Assembly (NCBI GenBank): GCA_028097645.1
Contig: JAOHEU010000001.1
Span: 28,397-92,396, forward strand
Origin: Candidatus Pelagibacter sp.
GTDB lineage: Bacteria; Pseudomonadota; Alphaproteobacteria; Pelagibacterales; Pelagibacteraceae
Direction: 5' to 3'
DNA length: 64,000 nucleotides
The position numbers and the translations under genes are program-made. Below are positions 41,421-50,057 of the stretch, one piece after another. The notes below the pieces were generated by a model that was given only the letters and a program-made list of their open reading frames with translations, was not told the origin of the DNA and ran no database searches. Each line of letters starts with the position of its first letter. Position 1 is the stretch's first letter.

Positions 41421-42461
41421 ATGACAAAAGTAGGCGAACATATAACTCTAGATATTATAGGTACAACTAAAGAGTATGACCCATCTTTGTATGAAAAAGT
41501 TATTAAAGAAATAGCAAAAACCGCAGATGTTACAATTTTAAATATTTCAAAATACAAGTTTGAACCACAAGGATTTACTATTTTAGCTTTATTATCAGAA
41601 AGCCATATAAGCTTTCATACATTTCCTGAAAAAGGAATAATTAGCTTTGATTTTTTTACATGTGGAAAAGTGAGCCCATCTGTCGCAATTGATATTATAA
41701 AAAAAGAATTTGCACACAAAAGAATTGTAAAAAAAGAATTTAACAGAGATACAAAATCTCTTTATCATGATATTTATAGTTCACCAGGATTACAAAAATC
41801 ATATGTTGTTAATGACGTGCTTGAAGATTTTAAATCAAAAGTTGGACAACATATTGAGATTTTAGAATTAGAACAATTTGGTAAATCATTGTTTATTGAT
41901 GGAGAAATACAAGTAGCTTCAACAGATGAGCATTTATATAGTTCTACTTTTGTAGGTGCTGGTCTTAATTTAAACAAAAATAATGAAAGAGCTGCAATTA
42001 TTGGTGGTGGAGATGGTGGTGTTGCAAGAGAATGTATTTCAAAAGATTTTAATTTTGTAGATTGGTTTGAGTTAGATCCAGAAGTTGTTGAAGTATGTAA
42101 TAAACATCTTGGGGATATAGGAAAAAAAGCTACTGAAAAAAACTCTGTAAAATGTGTTTGGGGCGATGCTTTTGAAAGTATTAAATCGGTAGAAGATGAT
42201 ACATATGATCATATTTTTGTTGATCTTAATGATGATCAATTTTGTATTGATCTTGCTGCAAAAAATATGGATGCAATGATTAGAATTTTAAAACCCAAAG
42301 GGGTAATCACAGCCCAGGTTGGAAGCCAAGATAAAAAACCTAAACAAGTTGATAGTTGGCTTAATGTATTTAATCATCATTTTGGAAACACTAAAATATC
42401 AAGAGTTTATATCCCTAGTTTTGATTGTTCTTGGAATTTTTCATCGTCAATAAATCATTAA
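41421..42461 (+). CDS. speD-speE: SpeD-SpeE fusion: S-adenosylmethionine decarboxylase plus aminopropyltransferase
   Basis: A 346-residue fusion (starting at ATG 41421; a TTG at 41373 would add 16 residues). Residues 1-115 are a SpeD domain with self-cleavage at E60/S61, proton donor H66 and C81, the same spacing as S63, H68 and C83 in Thermotoga SpeD. Residues 120-346 are a spermidine synthase-like domain with GGGDGG at 195-200. The catalytic loop reads VDLNDD (D268, D271) and lacks the usual PxGP, so the amine acceptor may differ. The fused enzyme would make decarboxylated SAM, transfer its aminopropyl group and release MTA to the adjacent salvage genes. Confidence 0.9.
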   Translation: MTKVGEHITLDIIGTTKEYDPSLYEKVIKEIAKTADVTILNISKYKFEPQGFTILALLSESHISFHTFPEKGIISFDFFTCGKVSPSVAIDIIKKEFAHKRIVKKEFNRDTKSLYHDIYSSPGLQKSYVVNDVLEDFKSKVGQHIEILELEQFGKSLFIDGEIQVASTDEHLYSSTFVGAGLNLNKNNERAAIIGGGDGGVARECISKDFNFVDWFELDPEVVEVCNKHLGDIGKKATEKNSVKCVWGDAFESIKSVEDDTYDHIFVDLNDDQFCIDLAAKNMDAMIRILKPKGVITAQVGSQDKKPKQVDSWLNVFNHHFGNTKISRVYIPSFDCSWNFSSSINH

Positions 42462-42520
42462 TTTTTCTTTTTTAATTATTAAATCTGTGAAATAATTGCT
42501 CAAATTTAAAGGAGAAAATA

Positions 42521-43372
42521 ATGAATATATTCAAAAAAACTATTTTATCAGTTCTTGCTTCTTTATTAGTCATCGGAAATGTTTACGCTGACATAATAAA
42601 AATTGGAACTGAAGGCGCTTATCCTCCATGGAACTCTAAAGATGCTTCTGGTAATCTTATTGGTTTTGAGGTTGAGCTAGCTCAAGAACTTTGTACAATC
42701 ATGAAAGCTGAGTGCACAATCGTTGAACAAGATTGGGATGGAATGATCCCTGCTTTATTGATGAGAAAGTTTGATGCGATTATGGCTGGAATGTCAATTA
42801 CAGCTGAAAGACAAAAAACAATTACTTTTTCACAAGGTTATGCTGACGAAGTAGCATCACTTGCGGTAATGAAAGGTTCTAGTCTAGAAGGCATGGATAC
42901 TCCTGAAGGTATTAATTTAACCTTAGGTGGATCAGATGTTAAGAAAGCTCTTAAAACTTTAACAGGTGCACTAGATGGAAAAACTGTTTGTACTCAAACA
43001 GGAACAATTCACCAAAACTTTTTAGAGTCAGGTGATGTTGGAAGTGTGAATGTAAGAACTTACAAAACTCAAGATGAAGTAAACCTAGACCTTACATCCG
43101 GAAGATGTGATGTTGCGTTAGCTGCAGCAGTAGCATTTACAGACTATGCTGATAAATCAGGCAAACCCGTTGTATTAGTTGGACCAACTTTTTCAGGTGG
43201 TGCATTTGGTAATGGTGTAGGTGTTGGAATTAGACAAGGTGGAGATGATGCGATTGGTAAAAGAGACGCTAAACTTCTAAAAGATTTCAACAAAGCAATT
43301 GATAAAGCTAGAAAAAAAGGAATTATTAGCAAGCTTGCTATTAAGCACTTTGGTTTCGATGCTTCTATGTAA
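42521..43372 (+). CDS. Polar amino acid ABC transporter substrate-binding protein (family 3)
   Basis: A 283-residue periplasmic protein with a signal peptide (cleavage after about residue 23, VYA-D). It has the SBP_bac_3 pattern of HisJ/ArgT/OccT proteins: GFEVELAQELC near residue 48 and the RFDAIMAGMS-like segment (KFDAIMAGMSIT) near residue 83, where Arg/Asp usually bind the ligand's carboxyl and amino groups. A strong AAAGGAG precedes the start. It is followed by two permease genes, with a 12-bp hairpin between. Basic amino acids or opine-like compounds are the likely cargo. Confidence 0.9.
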   Translation: MNIFKKTILSVLASLLVIGNVYADIIKIGTEGAYPPWNSKDASGNLIGFEVELAQELCTIMKAECTIVEQDWDGMIPALLMRKFDAIMAGMSITAERQKTITFSQGYADEVASLAVMKGSSLEGMDTPEGINLTLGGSDVKKALKTLTGALDGKTVCTQTGTIHQNFLESGDVGSVNVRTYKTQDEVNLDLTSGRCDVALAAAVAFTDYADKSGKPVVLVGPTFSGGAFGNGVGVGIRQGGDDAIGKRDAKLLKDFNKAIDKARKKGIISKLAIKHFGFDASM

Positions 43373-43383
43373 TTAATTTCAGA

Positions 43384-43412
43384 TTTGGCGACTATAATAT
43401 ATAGTCGCCAAT
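43384..43412 (+). terminator. Hairpin between binding-protein and permease genes
   Basis: TTGGCGACTATA pairs perfectly with TATAGTCGCCAA (12 bp, 3-nt loop) five bases before the permease ATG. No T run follows, so it probably protects the binding-protein mRNA end and may limit access to the next start codon. Confidence 0.65.
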
Positions 43413-43416
43413 CTAT

Positions 43417-44109
43417 ATGGAACTTCTCGCATTTGGTAAAACAGGTTGGGGGGATGAGTTATTTTACGCAACCCTAATGACCATTGCTGTCTCAGTTACA
43501 GCAATGTTGATAGGTTTTGTTTTTGCACTAATTTTTACTCCACTCAAATTATCAAAATATAAATCTTTAAATCTAATTGGAAATTTTTACACAACAGTTA
43601 TTCGTGGTGTACCTGAACTTTTAGTAATTTATCTTTTCTTTTTTGGTGGAAGTGGCGCAATCATGTATGTGGCATCTATCTTTGGATATTTTGAATATAT
43701 AGAGATCAATGCTTTTATTACTGGCTCAATGGCAATTGGAATTATCTCAGGCGCTTATTCAACAGAAGTATTTCGTGGAGCAATTCAATCAATTGATAAA
43801 GGTCAGTTTGAAGCTGCTAAAGTTTTGGGTGTAGGTAAATTTGCACAATTTTATAAAATAATTTTACCTCAAATGTTAAGATTAGCTATTCCCAATCTAA
43901 GTAATGTTTGGCAAATTACTTTAAAAGATACATCTCTAATTTCAGTTACAGGATTGGTTGAGATAATGAGACAATCTTATATTGCAGCAGGCTCTACAAG
44001 AGATCCATTATTTTTTTACTCCTTTGCCGCTGTTTTATATTTATTATTAACTTATCTAAGTATGAAACTAATCAACAGACTAGAAGCTAGATATAGTAGG
44101 GGGTATTAA
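43417..44109 (+). CDS. Polar amino acid ABC transporter permease 1 (HisQ type)
   Basis: A 230-residue membrane subunit with about five TM segments and the conserved loop GQFEAAKVLGVGKFAQF near residue 130, as in HisQ/OccQ. The ATG lies just five bases after the hairpin loop's 3' arm, without a recognisable ribosome-binding site, so translation may depend on hairpin opening. The last base overlaps the start of the second permease. It forms a heterodimer with that protein. Confidence 0.9.
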   Translation: MELLAFGKTGWGDELFYATLMTIAVSVTAMLIGFVFALIFTPLKLSKYKSLNLIGNFYTTVIRGVPELLVIYLFFFGGSGAIMYVASIFGYFEYIEINAFITGSMAIGIISGAYSTEVFRGAIQSIDKGQFEAAKVLGVGKFAQFYKIILPQMLRLAIPNLSNVWQITLKDTSLISVTGLVEIMRQSYIAAGSTRDPLFFYSFAAVLYLLLTYLSMKLINRLEARYSRGY

Positions 44110-44786
44110 TGGATTTTGATTTAATGTTTACTAGCTTCCCCAAGTTATTAGGAGCAACTGTTGTTACTTTAAAACTTTTATCCGTCTCTTTGTTCTTTGG
44201 TTTATTTCTTGGACTTTTGTTTGCAATTTTAAGATTAAATAAAAATATACTCATTAATAAACTTGCTTATGGGTATTCTTATGTTTTTAGAGGAACGCCT
44301 TTATTGGTTCAAATTTTCATTATTTATTTTGGTTTAGGACAAATTGAATATTTAAGATCAACATTTTTTTGGGTTATTTTTAAAGAGCCTTATTGGTGTG
44401 CAATTATAGCATTTACTTTAAATACAGGCGCATACACATCAGAGATATTAAGATCAGCATTTCAAACAATAAAACCAGGTATTATAGAAGCTGGTAAAAG
44501 CTTAGGAATATCAAGTAAAATAATATTCTATAAAATTCAAATTCCAATAGCGATTAGACAATCATTGCCTGCATATGGCAATGAAATAATACTAATGATG
44601 AAAGGAACGTCATTAGCTAGTACCGTAACATTAATGGATTTAACAGGTGTTGCTAAATATATTATTTCAACAACATTTAAGCCAATAGAAGTATTTATTG
44701 TTGCAGGTGGAATTTATTTATTCATGACTTTTATTATTCATAATGTCATTAAATACTTAGAAAAAAAATATAGTTTTCAACAATAA
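44109..44786 (+). CDS. Polar amino acid ABC transporter permease 2 (HisM type)
   Basis: A 225-residue membrane subunit with the family's RGTPLLVQIF motif near residue 60 and the conserved loop GIIEAGKSLGISSKII near residue 128. It is coupled to the first permease by a one-base overlap. No ATPase gene of the HisP/GlnQ family follows; the next gene, two bases on, is a PhyH dioxygenase. The importer must therefore borrow an ATPase encoded elsewhere. Confidence 0.9.
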   Translation: MDFDLMFTSFPKLLGATVVTLKLLSVSLFFGLFLGLLFAILRLNKNILINKLAYGYSYVFRGTPLLVQIFIIYFGLGQIEYLRSTFFWVIFKEPYWCAIIAFTLNTGAYTSEILRSAFQTIKPGIIEAGKSLGISSKIIFYKIQIPIAIRQSLPAYGNEIILMMKGTSLASTVTLMDLTGVAKYIISTTFKPIEVFIVAGGIYLFMTFIIHNVIKYLEKKYSFQQ

Positions 44787-44788
44787 AA

Positions 44789-45580
44789 ATGTTTTTATCA
44801 GAAAAACAAATTAAAGATTATCAGACCAACGGAGTGATAATTGTTAAAGATATCTTTAGAGATTGGATAGAGCCATTAAGAAAAGGTTTCCAAAAGGTTT
44901 TAGATAATCCCAGTAAACACGGACGAGAGAATGTAAATGATAACAATGGCAGATTTTTTGAAGATTATTGTAATTGGGAAAGAGTAGAAGAGTTTAAGGA
45001 TTGTATTTTTAATTCACCTGGAGCTCAAATTGTTGCAGAAGCAACCAACTCTAAAACAGTTCAAATTTTTCATGAGCATATTTTCATAAAGGAACCAGGC
45101 ACTCACAAAGAAACACCTTGGCACCAAGATATACCATATTACTGTGTTGAAGGTAATGATACGGGAAGTTTTTGGATACCATTAGATGAAGTTGATAAAG
45201 AAAATAATCTAAAATTAATTATAGGTTCTCATAGATGGCAAAAATTAATCAGACCTACTAAATGGTCTAATAATCAATCTTGGTATCAAGATGATAGTTT
45301 TTTTATGGATTTACCTTCATCAGAAGAATTTGAAAAAAATATTTTAATCCCAGAACTTAATTTAGGTGATGCAGTATTGTTTAATTTTAAGATCGTACAT
45401 GGTTCAACTGGAAACAATACTTCAAAATCAAGGAGAGCGTTTTCCATACGATTTATTGGTGATGATGTAATGTATATTGATAGAGGAGGGCCTACTTCAC
45501 CACCATTTGATGGAATTAATTTAAAAACAGGAGATATGATGAGAGAAGATCGATTTCCAAAAATTTATAGCAGGATTTAG
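44789..45580 (+). CDS. Phytanoyl-CoA dioxygenase (PhyH) family protein
   Basis: A 263-residue Fe(II)/2-oxoglutarate-dependent oxygenase. The iron ligands are H112 and D114 (WHQD) and probably H204 (VHGS); the downstream RRAFSIR segment supplies the Arg that binds 2-oxoglutarate. No signal peptide. The family hydroxylates varied small molecules, including ectoine, aminoethylphosphonate and phytanoyl-CoA. It starts two bases after the amino acid permease, so it may act on the imported compound, for example hydroxylating an amino acid or betaine. The specific substrate is unknown. Confidence 0.85.
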   Translation: MFLSEKQIKDYQTNGVIIVKDIFRDWIEPLRKGFQKVLDNPSKHGRENVNDNNGRFFEDYCNWERVEEFKDCIFNSPGAQIVAEATNSKTVQIFHEHIFIKEPGTHKETPWHQDIPYYCVEGNDTGSFWIPLDEVDKENNLKLIIGSHRWQKLIRPTKWSNNQSWYQDDSFFMDLPSSEEFEKNILIPELNLGDAVLFNFKIVHGSTGNNTSKSRRAFSIRFIGDDVMYIDRGGPTSPPFDGINLKTGDMMREDRFPKIYSRI

Positions 45581-45813
45581 TTTGACTCTATAACTTCAAC
45601 TTGTTTAAAAAAAGATTTTAATGTTTTGTGTTTTTTAAATTCTCTCAAATTTTTAGCAGTATTAGTGGAAGAATATAGTTTATTTAGACAATTTAAATAT
45701 TCTTTTGAGGTAGTTTTTAGATTATTACATTTAGAGATGTCCAAAGGTGTTTTAGAGCAATGAGTTAAAAGTAAAAAAAACAACAAAATAAAAAAAAATT
45801 TATTTGGAATCAC
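45577..45813 (-). CDS. Small predicted lipoprotein
   Basis: A 78-residue protein with a classical lipoprotein signal: hydrophobic residues 6-17 followed by LLTHC, with lipidated C19. The mature part is 60 residues, Lys- and Asn-rich, with two more cysteines (C29, C42) that could form a disulfide. No domain is recognised. It ends four bases inside the convergent PhyH gene. Small lipoproteins of this kind often serve the outer membrane, but no function can be assigned. Confidence 0.65.
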   Translation of the reverse strand: MIPNKFFFILLFFLLLTHCSKTPLDISKCNNLKTTSKEYLNCLNKLYSSTNTAKNLREFKKHKTLKSFFKQVEVIESN

Positions 45814-45833
45814 TATAAAATAATATAGCTAAT

Positions 45834-46223
45834 CTAATATTTTGTATATTGTTTAATCTCTTTAATATTAGAATCTTTGTAATTATTAATCTCTAACTTA
45901 ATTTTAGCTCGATCATCATTTAAAAAATGAACATCTCTTGATAATCTTACAAATTTTTCACCAAAATCCTTATTTTTTTCACAATCTCTTTTATCGTCTT
46001 CTATCACCCATAATCTCGAATTTATTTCTTTTAAATCTTGGAATAGTTTTTCTAATTTTTCATCAGTTTTAACATTTTTTTCTATCTGTTCTTTTAGAAT
46101 CGAATGTTCATTAGATATAAATTTAAGTTTTTCAGGATCTTTAATTTTTTCTTTTTTAATTTCTAGAATAGAAATTTTGTCTAATAATTCACCTACGGAT
46201 ACTTCAACTAGAATTTTATTCAT
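45834..46223 (-). CDS. DUF6165-type protein
   Basis: A 129-residue, strongly charged, mostly helical protein. The N-terminal VEVSVGELLDKISILEIKK stretch and the central NSRLWVIEDD segment are the marks of a family I recall as DUF6165, often found beside lipopolysaccharide and glycosyltransferase genes. Residues 30-75 could form a coiled coil. It is divergent from a heptosyltransferase-like gene by 32 bases, which fits a cell-envelope link. Biochemical role unknown. Confidence 0.7.
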   Translation of the reverse strand: MNKILVEVSVGELLDKISILEIKKEKIKDPEKLKFISNEHSILKEQIEKNVKTDEKLEKLFQDLKEINSRLWVIEDDKRDCEKNKDFGEKFVRLSRDVHFLNDDRAKIKLEINNYKDSNIKEIKQYTKY

Positions 46224-46255
46224 TAAAAAATATACTATGTTAAGTTATTAATTAT

Positions 46256-47197
46256 ATGTCTAATATTTTAATTATTAAACACGGTTCTTTGGGTGATATA
46301 GCCCAAGCTTGTGGGGCAATTCAAGATATTTCTGAAAATCATAAAGATGATGAAGTTCATTTATTAACAACTAAACCATATTTTGATCTATTCAAAAAAA
46401 ATCCAAATATTTCAAATGTTATTTTGGATAAGAGATTACCAAGATTTAATCTCATTTATTTATATTCATTGATGAAGAATATTAAGAAATACAAATTTTC
46501 CAAAGTTTATGACCTTCAAAACTCAAGTAGAACAGCTTTTTATAAAAGAATATTATTTCCTAATGCTACAAAAGATAAATGGTCATCTACCGTAACCACA
46601 CTACCTGAAGGAACCACAAAAGAAGATTTTGATAAGGAATCAGTTTTATCAAGATTTGATCATCAATTAAAAAGCTCTGGAATTAATACCAGTCACACCC
46701 TAAGCCCTGATTTTTCATGGAGCCCATCAGATATAACTCAAATAAAAAATTACCATCAATTAGAAAAATATATTATTCTTTTTCCTTTTTGCTCACCTCA
46801 TTTAACTTCTAAGAAATGGCCTTACTATAATGATTTAATTTCTATGATTAATGAAAGATTAGAAAATAAATTTAAAGTAGCTATAGCACCTGGTCCAGGA
46901 GAAATTAAAGATGCAACAAGTATTAATGCCCTATGTGTTTTAGACAATGGCAAAGCTCTTGATATTTCTCAGTTAGCAGCGTTAATTAAAGATAGTTCAT
47001 TTGTTGTTGCAAATGATACAGGTCCTGCTCACATGACGGCTCATTTAGGATCAAAAGGAATTGCTTTATTTGGATCTCACACAACTCCATTTAAAGTAAG
47101 TATTGAAAGAGAAAACTTTAAAGCAATACAAGCTCCAGAGTTATCGAAGTTATCACCCGAAAAAGTTTTTGAAAAATTATCTGAGATTATTTCTTAA
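46256..47197 (+). CDS. Glycosyltransferase family 9 (heptosyltransferase-like)
   Basis: A 313-residue cytoplasmic glycosyltransferase. The N-terminal IIKHGSLGDIAQACGAI segment and the C-terminal NDTGPAHMTAHLG motif near residue 260, followed by ALFGSHTTP, are typical of GT9 enzymes such as WaaC/WaaF, which add heptose to the lipopolysaccharide core from an ADP-sugar. The exact sugar is uncertain because SAR11-type cells may have reduced cores. It ends 11 bases inside the convergent AbrB-family gene. Confidence 0.87.
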   Translation: MSNILIIKHGSLGDIAQACGAIQDISENHKDDEVHLLTTKPYFDLFKKNPNISNVILDKRLPRFNLIYLYSLMKNIKKYKFSKVYDLQNSSRTAFYKRILFPNATKDKWSSTVTTLPEGTTKEDFDKESVLSRFDHQLKSSGINTSHTLSPDFSWSPSDITQIKNYHQLEKYIILFPFCSPHLTSKKWPYYNDLISMINERLENKFKVAIAPGPGEIKDATSINALCVLDNGKALDISQLAALIKDSSFVVANDTGPAHMTAHLGSKGIALFGSHTTPFKVSIERENFKAIQAPELSKLSPEKVFEKLSEIIS

Positions 47198-48239
47198 TTT
47201 TTTCTAATATTCTTAAAAATATAGGAACTGTGAAAAGTATAAAAAGTAATCTTATTATATGGTGAAAAGCAACAAAGTCTGGATCAAGATCAAAAGCAAT
47301 TGCTATCACTGCTACCTCATAAATACCACCAGGACTAAAAGATAATATTAAAGTTAAAATATTTGTATCAACAAAAAAAGTTGCAACATAAGCTGCAAAT
47401 AATCCCAAAGCCACCAATATAGTTGTTGCAACAATACTATGAAGAGAATTATTAGCTATCTCTTTAACAGTTTTTTCTGCAAATCTACAACCAACTGAAG
47501 AACCAAGAATTAACAGACAAAAATTTACAGTTTCATCTGGTAATTTATATGAGGCAATATCTGTAATTTGTAACAGACCACTAGCAAATAATGTACCTGA
47601 GAGTAAAGCTGCTGGAACTCTAATTTTATCAAAAACAAAAATAAAAAATAACGATGCAAAAATAAGTAAAATTAAATTTAAGTGATTTTGACCTAAATAA
47701 TTGAAGTCATCATTTAACAAAACATCGTTACCAGTATTATTTACTATAATAAATGGAATTACAGTTATTATGATTATCAATCTTATTAAGTGTGAAGTTG
47801 CAACTTGAGATAAATCTGTTTTTTCATTTTCAGCTAAAATCATTAAAGGACCTAATGCACCAGGAGCTGCTGAAAATATTGAAGCTTTTTCACCATAACC
47901 TGCAAATTTTTGTAAGTATTTAGCAACAATTAAAATACAAATTATTATATAGATTAGCATAATTAACGAAGTCCAAATCCAATTACTTATTTGATTAAAT
48001 AAATTTTGATCTATGTAATTTCCAATATGCAAACCTAAGATTATCAAAATAAAGCTTAATACAATTTTAGGCATAATGATTTTTAGACCTGATAATGCAG
48101 CAATTGATGTGACAATCATTGGTCCTAAAAACCAAGCTAGTGGAATGTTAAAATAGTCAGCAATAATTGCGCTAGGAAAAGAAATTATTAAAACAGAAAT
48201 AAATTTTATTGTGAAAATTTGATTTATTTGTTTTAACAT
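47187..48239 (-). CDS. AbrB-family membrane protein
   Basis: A 350-residue integral membrane protein with about ten TM segments arranged as two similar halves, each with the AGxxFGxxxG-like PGALG/PGGIYE motifs (near residues 125 and 305). This is the membrane AbrB/YkrC duplicated family, distinct from the AbrB DNA-binding protein. Function is not established; transport has been suggested. It starts on the last base of the IclR gene, which is divergent from tctCBA, so both the carrier and the Tct system may be under the same regulator. Confidence 0.82.
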   Translation of the reverse strand: MLKQINQIFTIKFISVLIISFPSAIIADYFNIPLAWFLGPMIVTSIAALSGLKIIMPKIVLSFILIILGLHIGNYIDQNLFNQISNWIWTSLIMLIYIIICILIVAKYLQKFAGYGEKASIFSAAPGALGPLMILAENEKTDLSQVATSHLIRLIIIITVIPFIIVNNTGNDVLLNDDFNYLGQNHLNLILLIFASLFFIFVFDKIRVPAALLSGTLFASGLLQITDIASYKLPDETVNFCLLILGSSVGCRFAEKTVKEIANNSLHSIVATTILVALGLFAAYVATFFVDTNILTLILSFSPGGIYEVAVIAIAFDLDPDFVAFHHIIRLLFILFTVPIFLRILEKIKK

Positions 48240-48937
48240 TACTGGATTTTATCTAATTTTTTTTCGACCTTAATTTTCGAAGATCTCAAAATATTTAAAA
48301 AATTTAAACAATTTTTTTTATTAAAATTAGAGATATGCCCAGTTACTGTTAAAGCTCCTAAAAATTGATTCTTAGTTCTAAATATCGGAACCGATATAGA
48401 TGCTATTTCTCTATCTCTTTCACCAAAAGACATAGAATATCTTTGCTTTAAAATTGTTTCTTTATTTTCTATCTGCAAATCATGATAAGAAGACAAGATA
48501 TGTCCACTTGAACCTTTGTTTAGAGGTTTCTTTACTCCAATTTGAATTGAGTGTTTAATTATTTTATTTGGCTCACTAGTTTGAATACATACTCTTGACT
48601 CTTTCTGTTTTACAAAAAAACTGGCTGTTTCATTTGTTTTGGCTGAAATAAAATCTAACTCAGACTTAATTGAATTTTTGAAATTAAAACTACTATCGTA
48701 AACTTCATATAATCTTGAAATAGAGTGACCTATCTTAAATTCTCCATTTCTAATTTTTCTAATATATCCAAAATTTTCAAGAGACTTTGATATTCTTGAA
48801 ATTCTACTTTTGTGATCTCCAGTTATGTTTGCAATTTTAGTGATAGAAAGAGATTCATTTTTCTCTGTGAAACAGTTTAAAATTTCTAAAGCTTTGTTTA
48901 CTGCATCAACGCCAATAATATTTTTGTTCGATTTCAT
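48239..48937 (-). CDS. IclR-family transcriptional regulator
   Basis: A 232-residue regulator. Residues 5-75 form the IclR winged helix (ALEILNCFTEKNESLSITKIA; HKSRISR), and residues 80-230 the GAF-like IclR effector domain with the SGHILSSY and ISVPIF motifs. IclR proteins sense carboxylic acids. It is divergent from tctC with 118 bases between, containing repeats that look like its operator, and is coupled to the AbrB-family gene. It probably controls uptake of a carboxylate through the Tct system. Confidence 0.88.
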   Translation of the reverse strand: MKSNKNIIGVDAVNKALEILNCFTEKNESLSITKIANITGDHKSRISRISKSLENFGYIRKIRNGEFKIGHSISRLYEVYDSSFNFKNSIKSELDFISAKTNETASFFVKQKESRVCIQTSEPNKIIKHSIQIGVKKPLNKGSSGHILSSYHDLQIENKETILKQRYSMSFGERDREIASISVPIFRTKNQFLGALTVTGHISNFNKKNCLNFLNILRSSKIKVEKKLDKIQ

Positions 48938-48947
48938 AATAATACTA

Positions 48948-48983
48948 TTTAATAGAATAACTTGTTCTGTTCAATAGAACAAT
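48948..48983. promoter_or_regulatory. Candidate IclR operator
   Basis: A direct repeat, TTTAATAGAATAAC (48948-48961) and TTCAATAGAACAAT (48970-48983), is combined with an inverted repeat TTGTTCT/AGAACAA (48962-48968/48976-48982). It lies ten bases before the IclR start codon in the divergent region. Confidence 0.55.
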
Positions 48984-49055
48984 AGCGAAATTATTATTGG
49001 ACATTTCTTTAGAATATTAATTAAGTATCAAAAAAAACTAATAGAGGGAAAAATA

Positions 49056-50036
49056 ATGAAAAACTTAAAAAGAATAGTTTCAGTATTATTTTCAGCAATC
49101 CTATTATTCTCAGCAACAACAACTAGCTCAGTAGCAATTGACAAATTGCACTTTGTAATTGGTGGTGGTGCTGGTGGTGGTTGGGATGGAACTGCTAGAG
49201 GTACTGGAGAAGCTTTAACAAAAGCTGGAATGTTAAAAAGTGCATCATTTGAAAATATGTCAGGTGGTGGTGGTGGTAAAGCATTAGCTTTCATGATTAA
49301 CACTAAACCTGCAAACACAGTTTTAGTTCAATCAACACCATTAGTTTTAAGATCAATTACTAGACACAAAGGTTACGTGAGTGGAAGTGGCACTTTATCT
49401 TATAAAGATGTTGTACCGATTGCTGGTGTAATTGGTGACTATGGTGCAATTGCTGTTGCAAAAAACTCACCTTATAAAAACTTTAAAGATGTAGTTGATG
49501 CATACAAAAAGGATCCAAGCTCTATTAAAATGGCAGGTGGATCAGTAAGAGGAAGTATGGACCATTTAATTGGTGCGTTAGCTTTCCAAGCTGCTGGTGC
49601 TAATCCAAATGATGTAGCTTACATTCCTTATGATGCTGGTGGAAAAGCGTTAGCTGGACTTTTATCTGGAGAGACTCAAATTATCTCTACAGGTTTAGGT
49701 GAATTGATGGGTGCAAGAGACCAAGTAACAATTATTGGTATTACTGCTCCTTCAAGAGTTTCTGATGCTCCAGATGCACCAACTCTAAAAGAACAAGGAT
49801 ATGATGTGCAATTCGTTAACTGGAGAGGATTTTTTGGCCCTCCAGGTATGAGCAGCGCAGATAAAAATGCAATTGCTAAAATGCTAGGTGATGTACAGAA
49901 AACTTCTGAATGGGAAAATGTAAGAGCAAGAAATGCTTGGGTTAATATTTATAATCCAGGTGATAAGTTTGTTTCTTTCTTAGAAAAACAAACAGAAGAA
50001 ATGACAGCTCTTATGAAAAAATTAGGAGTTATATAA
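49056..50036 (+). CDS. tctC: Tripartite tricarboxylate transporter binding protein (Bug family)
   Basis: A 326-residue periplasmic protein with a signal peptide cleaved near residue 27 (SSVA-ID). It has the Bug/TctC pattern: a glycine-rich GGGAGGGWD loop near residue 38 that contacts the ligand carboxylate, and the DQVTIIGITAPSR segment near residue 225. A GAGGG site precedes the ATG. It is the first gene of the tctCBA operon and is divergent from an IclR regulator. The ligand may be citrate, tartrate, glutarate or another carboxylate. Confidence 0.9.
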   Translation: MKNLKRIVSVLFSAILLFSATTTSSVAIDKLHFVIGGGAGGGWDGTARGTGEALTKAGMLKSASFENMSGGGGGKALAFMINTKPANTVLVQSTPLVLRSITRHKGYVSGSGTLSYKDVVPIAGVIGDYGAIAVAKNSPYKNFKDVVDAYKKDPSSIKMAGGSVRGSMDHLIGALAFQAAGANPNDVAYIPYDAGGKALAGLLSGETQIISTGLGELMGARDQVTIIGITAPSRVSDAPDAPTLKEQGYDVQFVNWRGFFGPPGMSSADKNAIAKMLGDVQKTSEWENVRARNAWVNIYNPGDKFVSFLEKQTEEMTALMKKLGVI

Positions 50037-50057
50037 TCCTTAGGATTATTTAGAATT

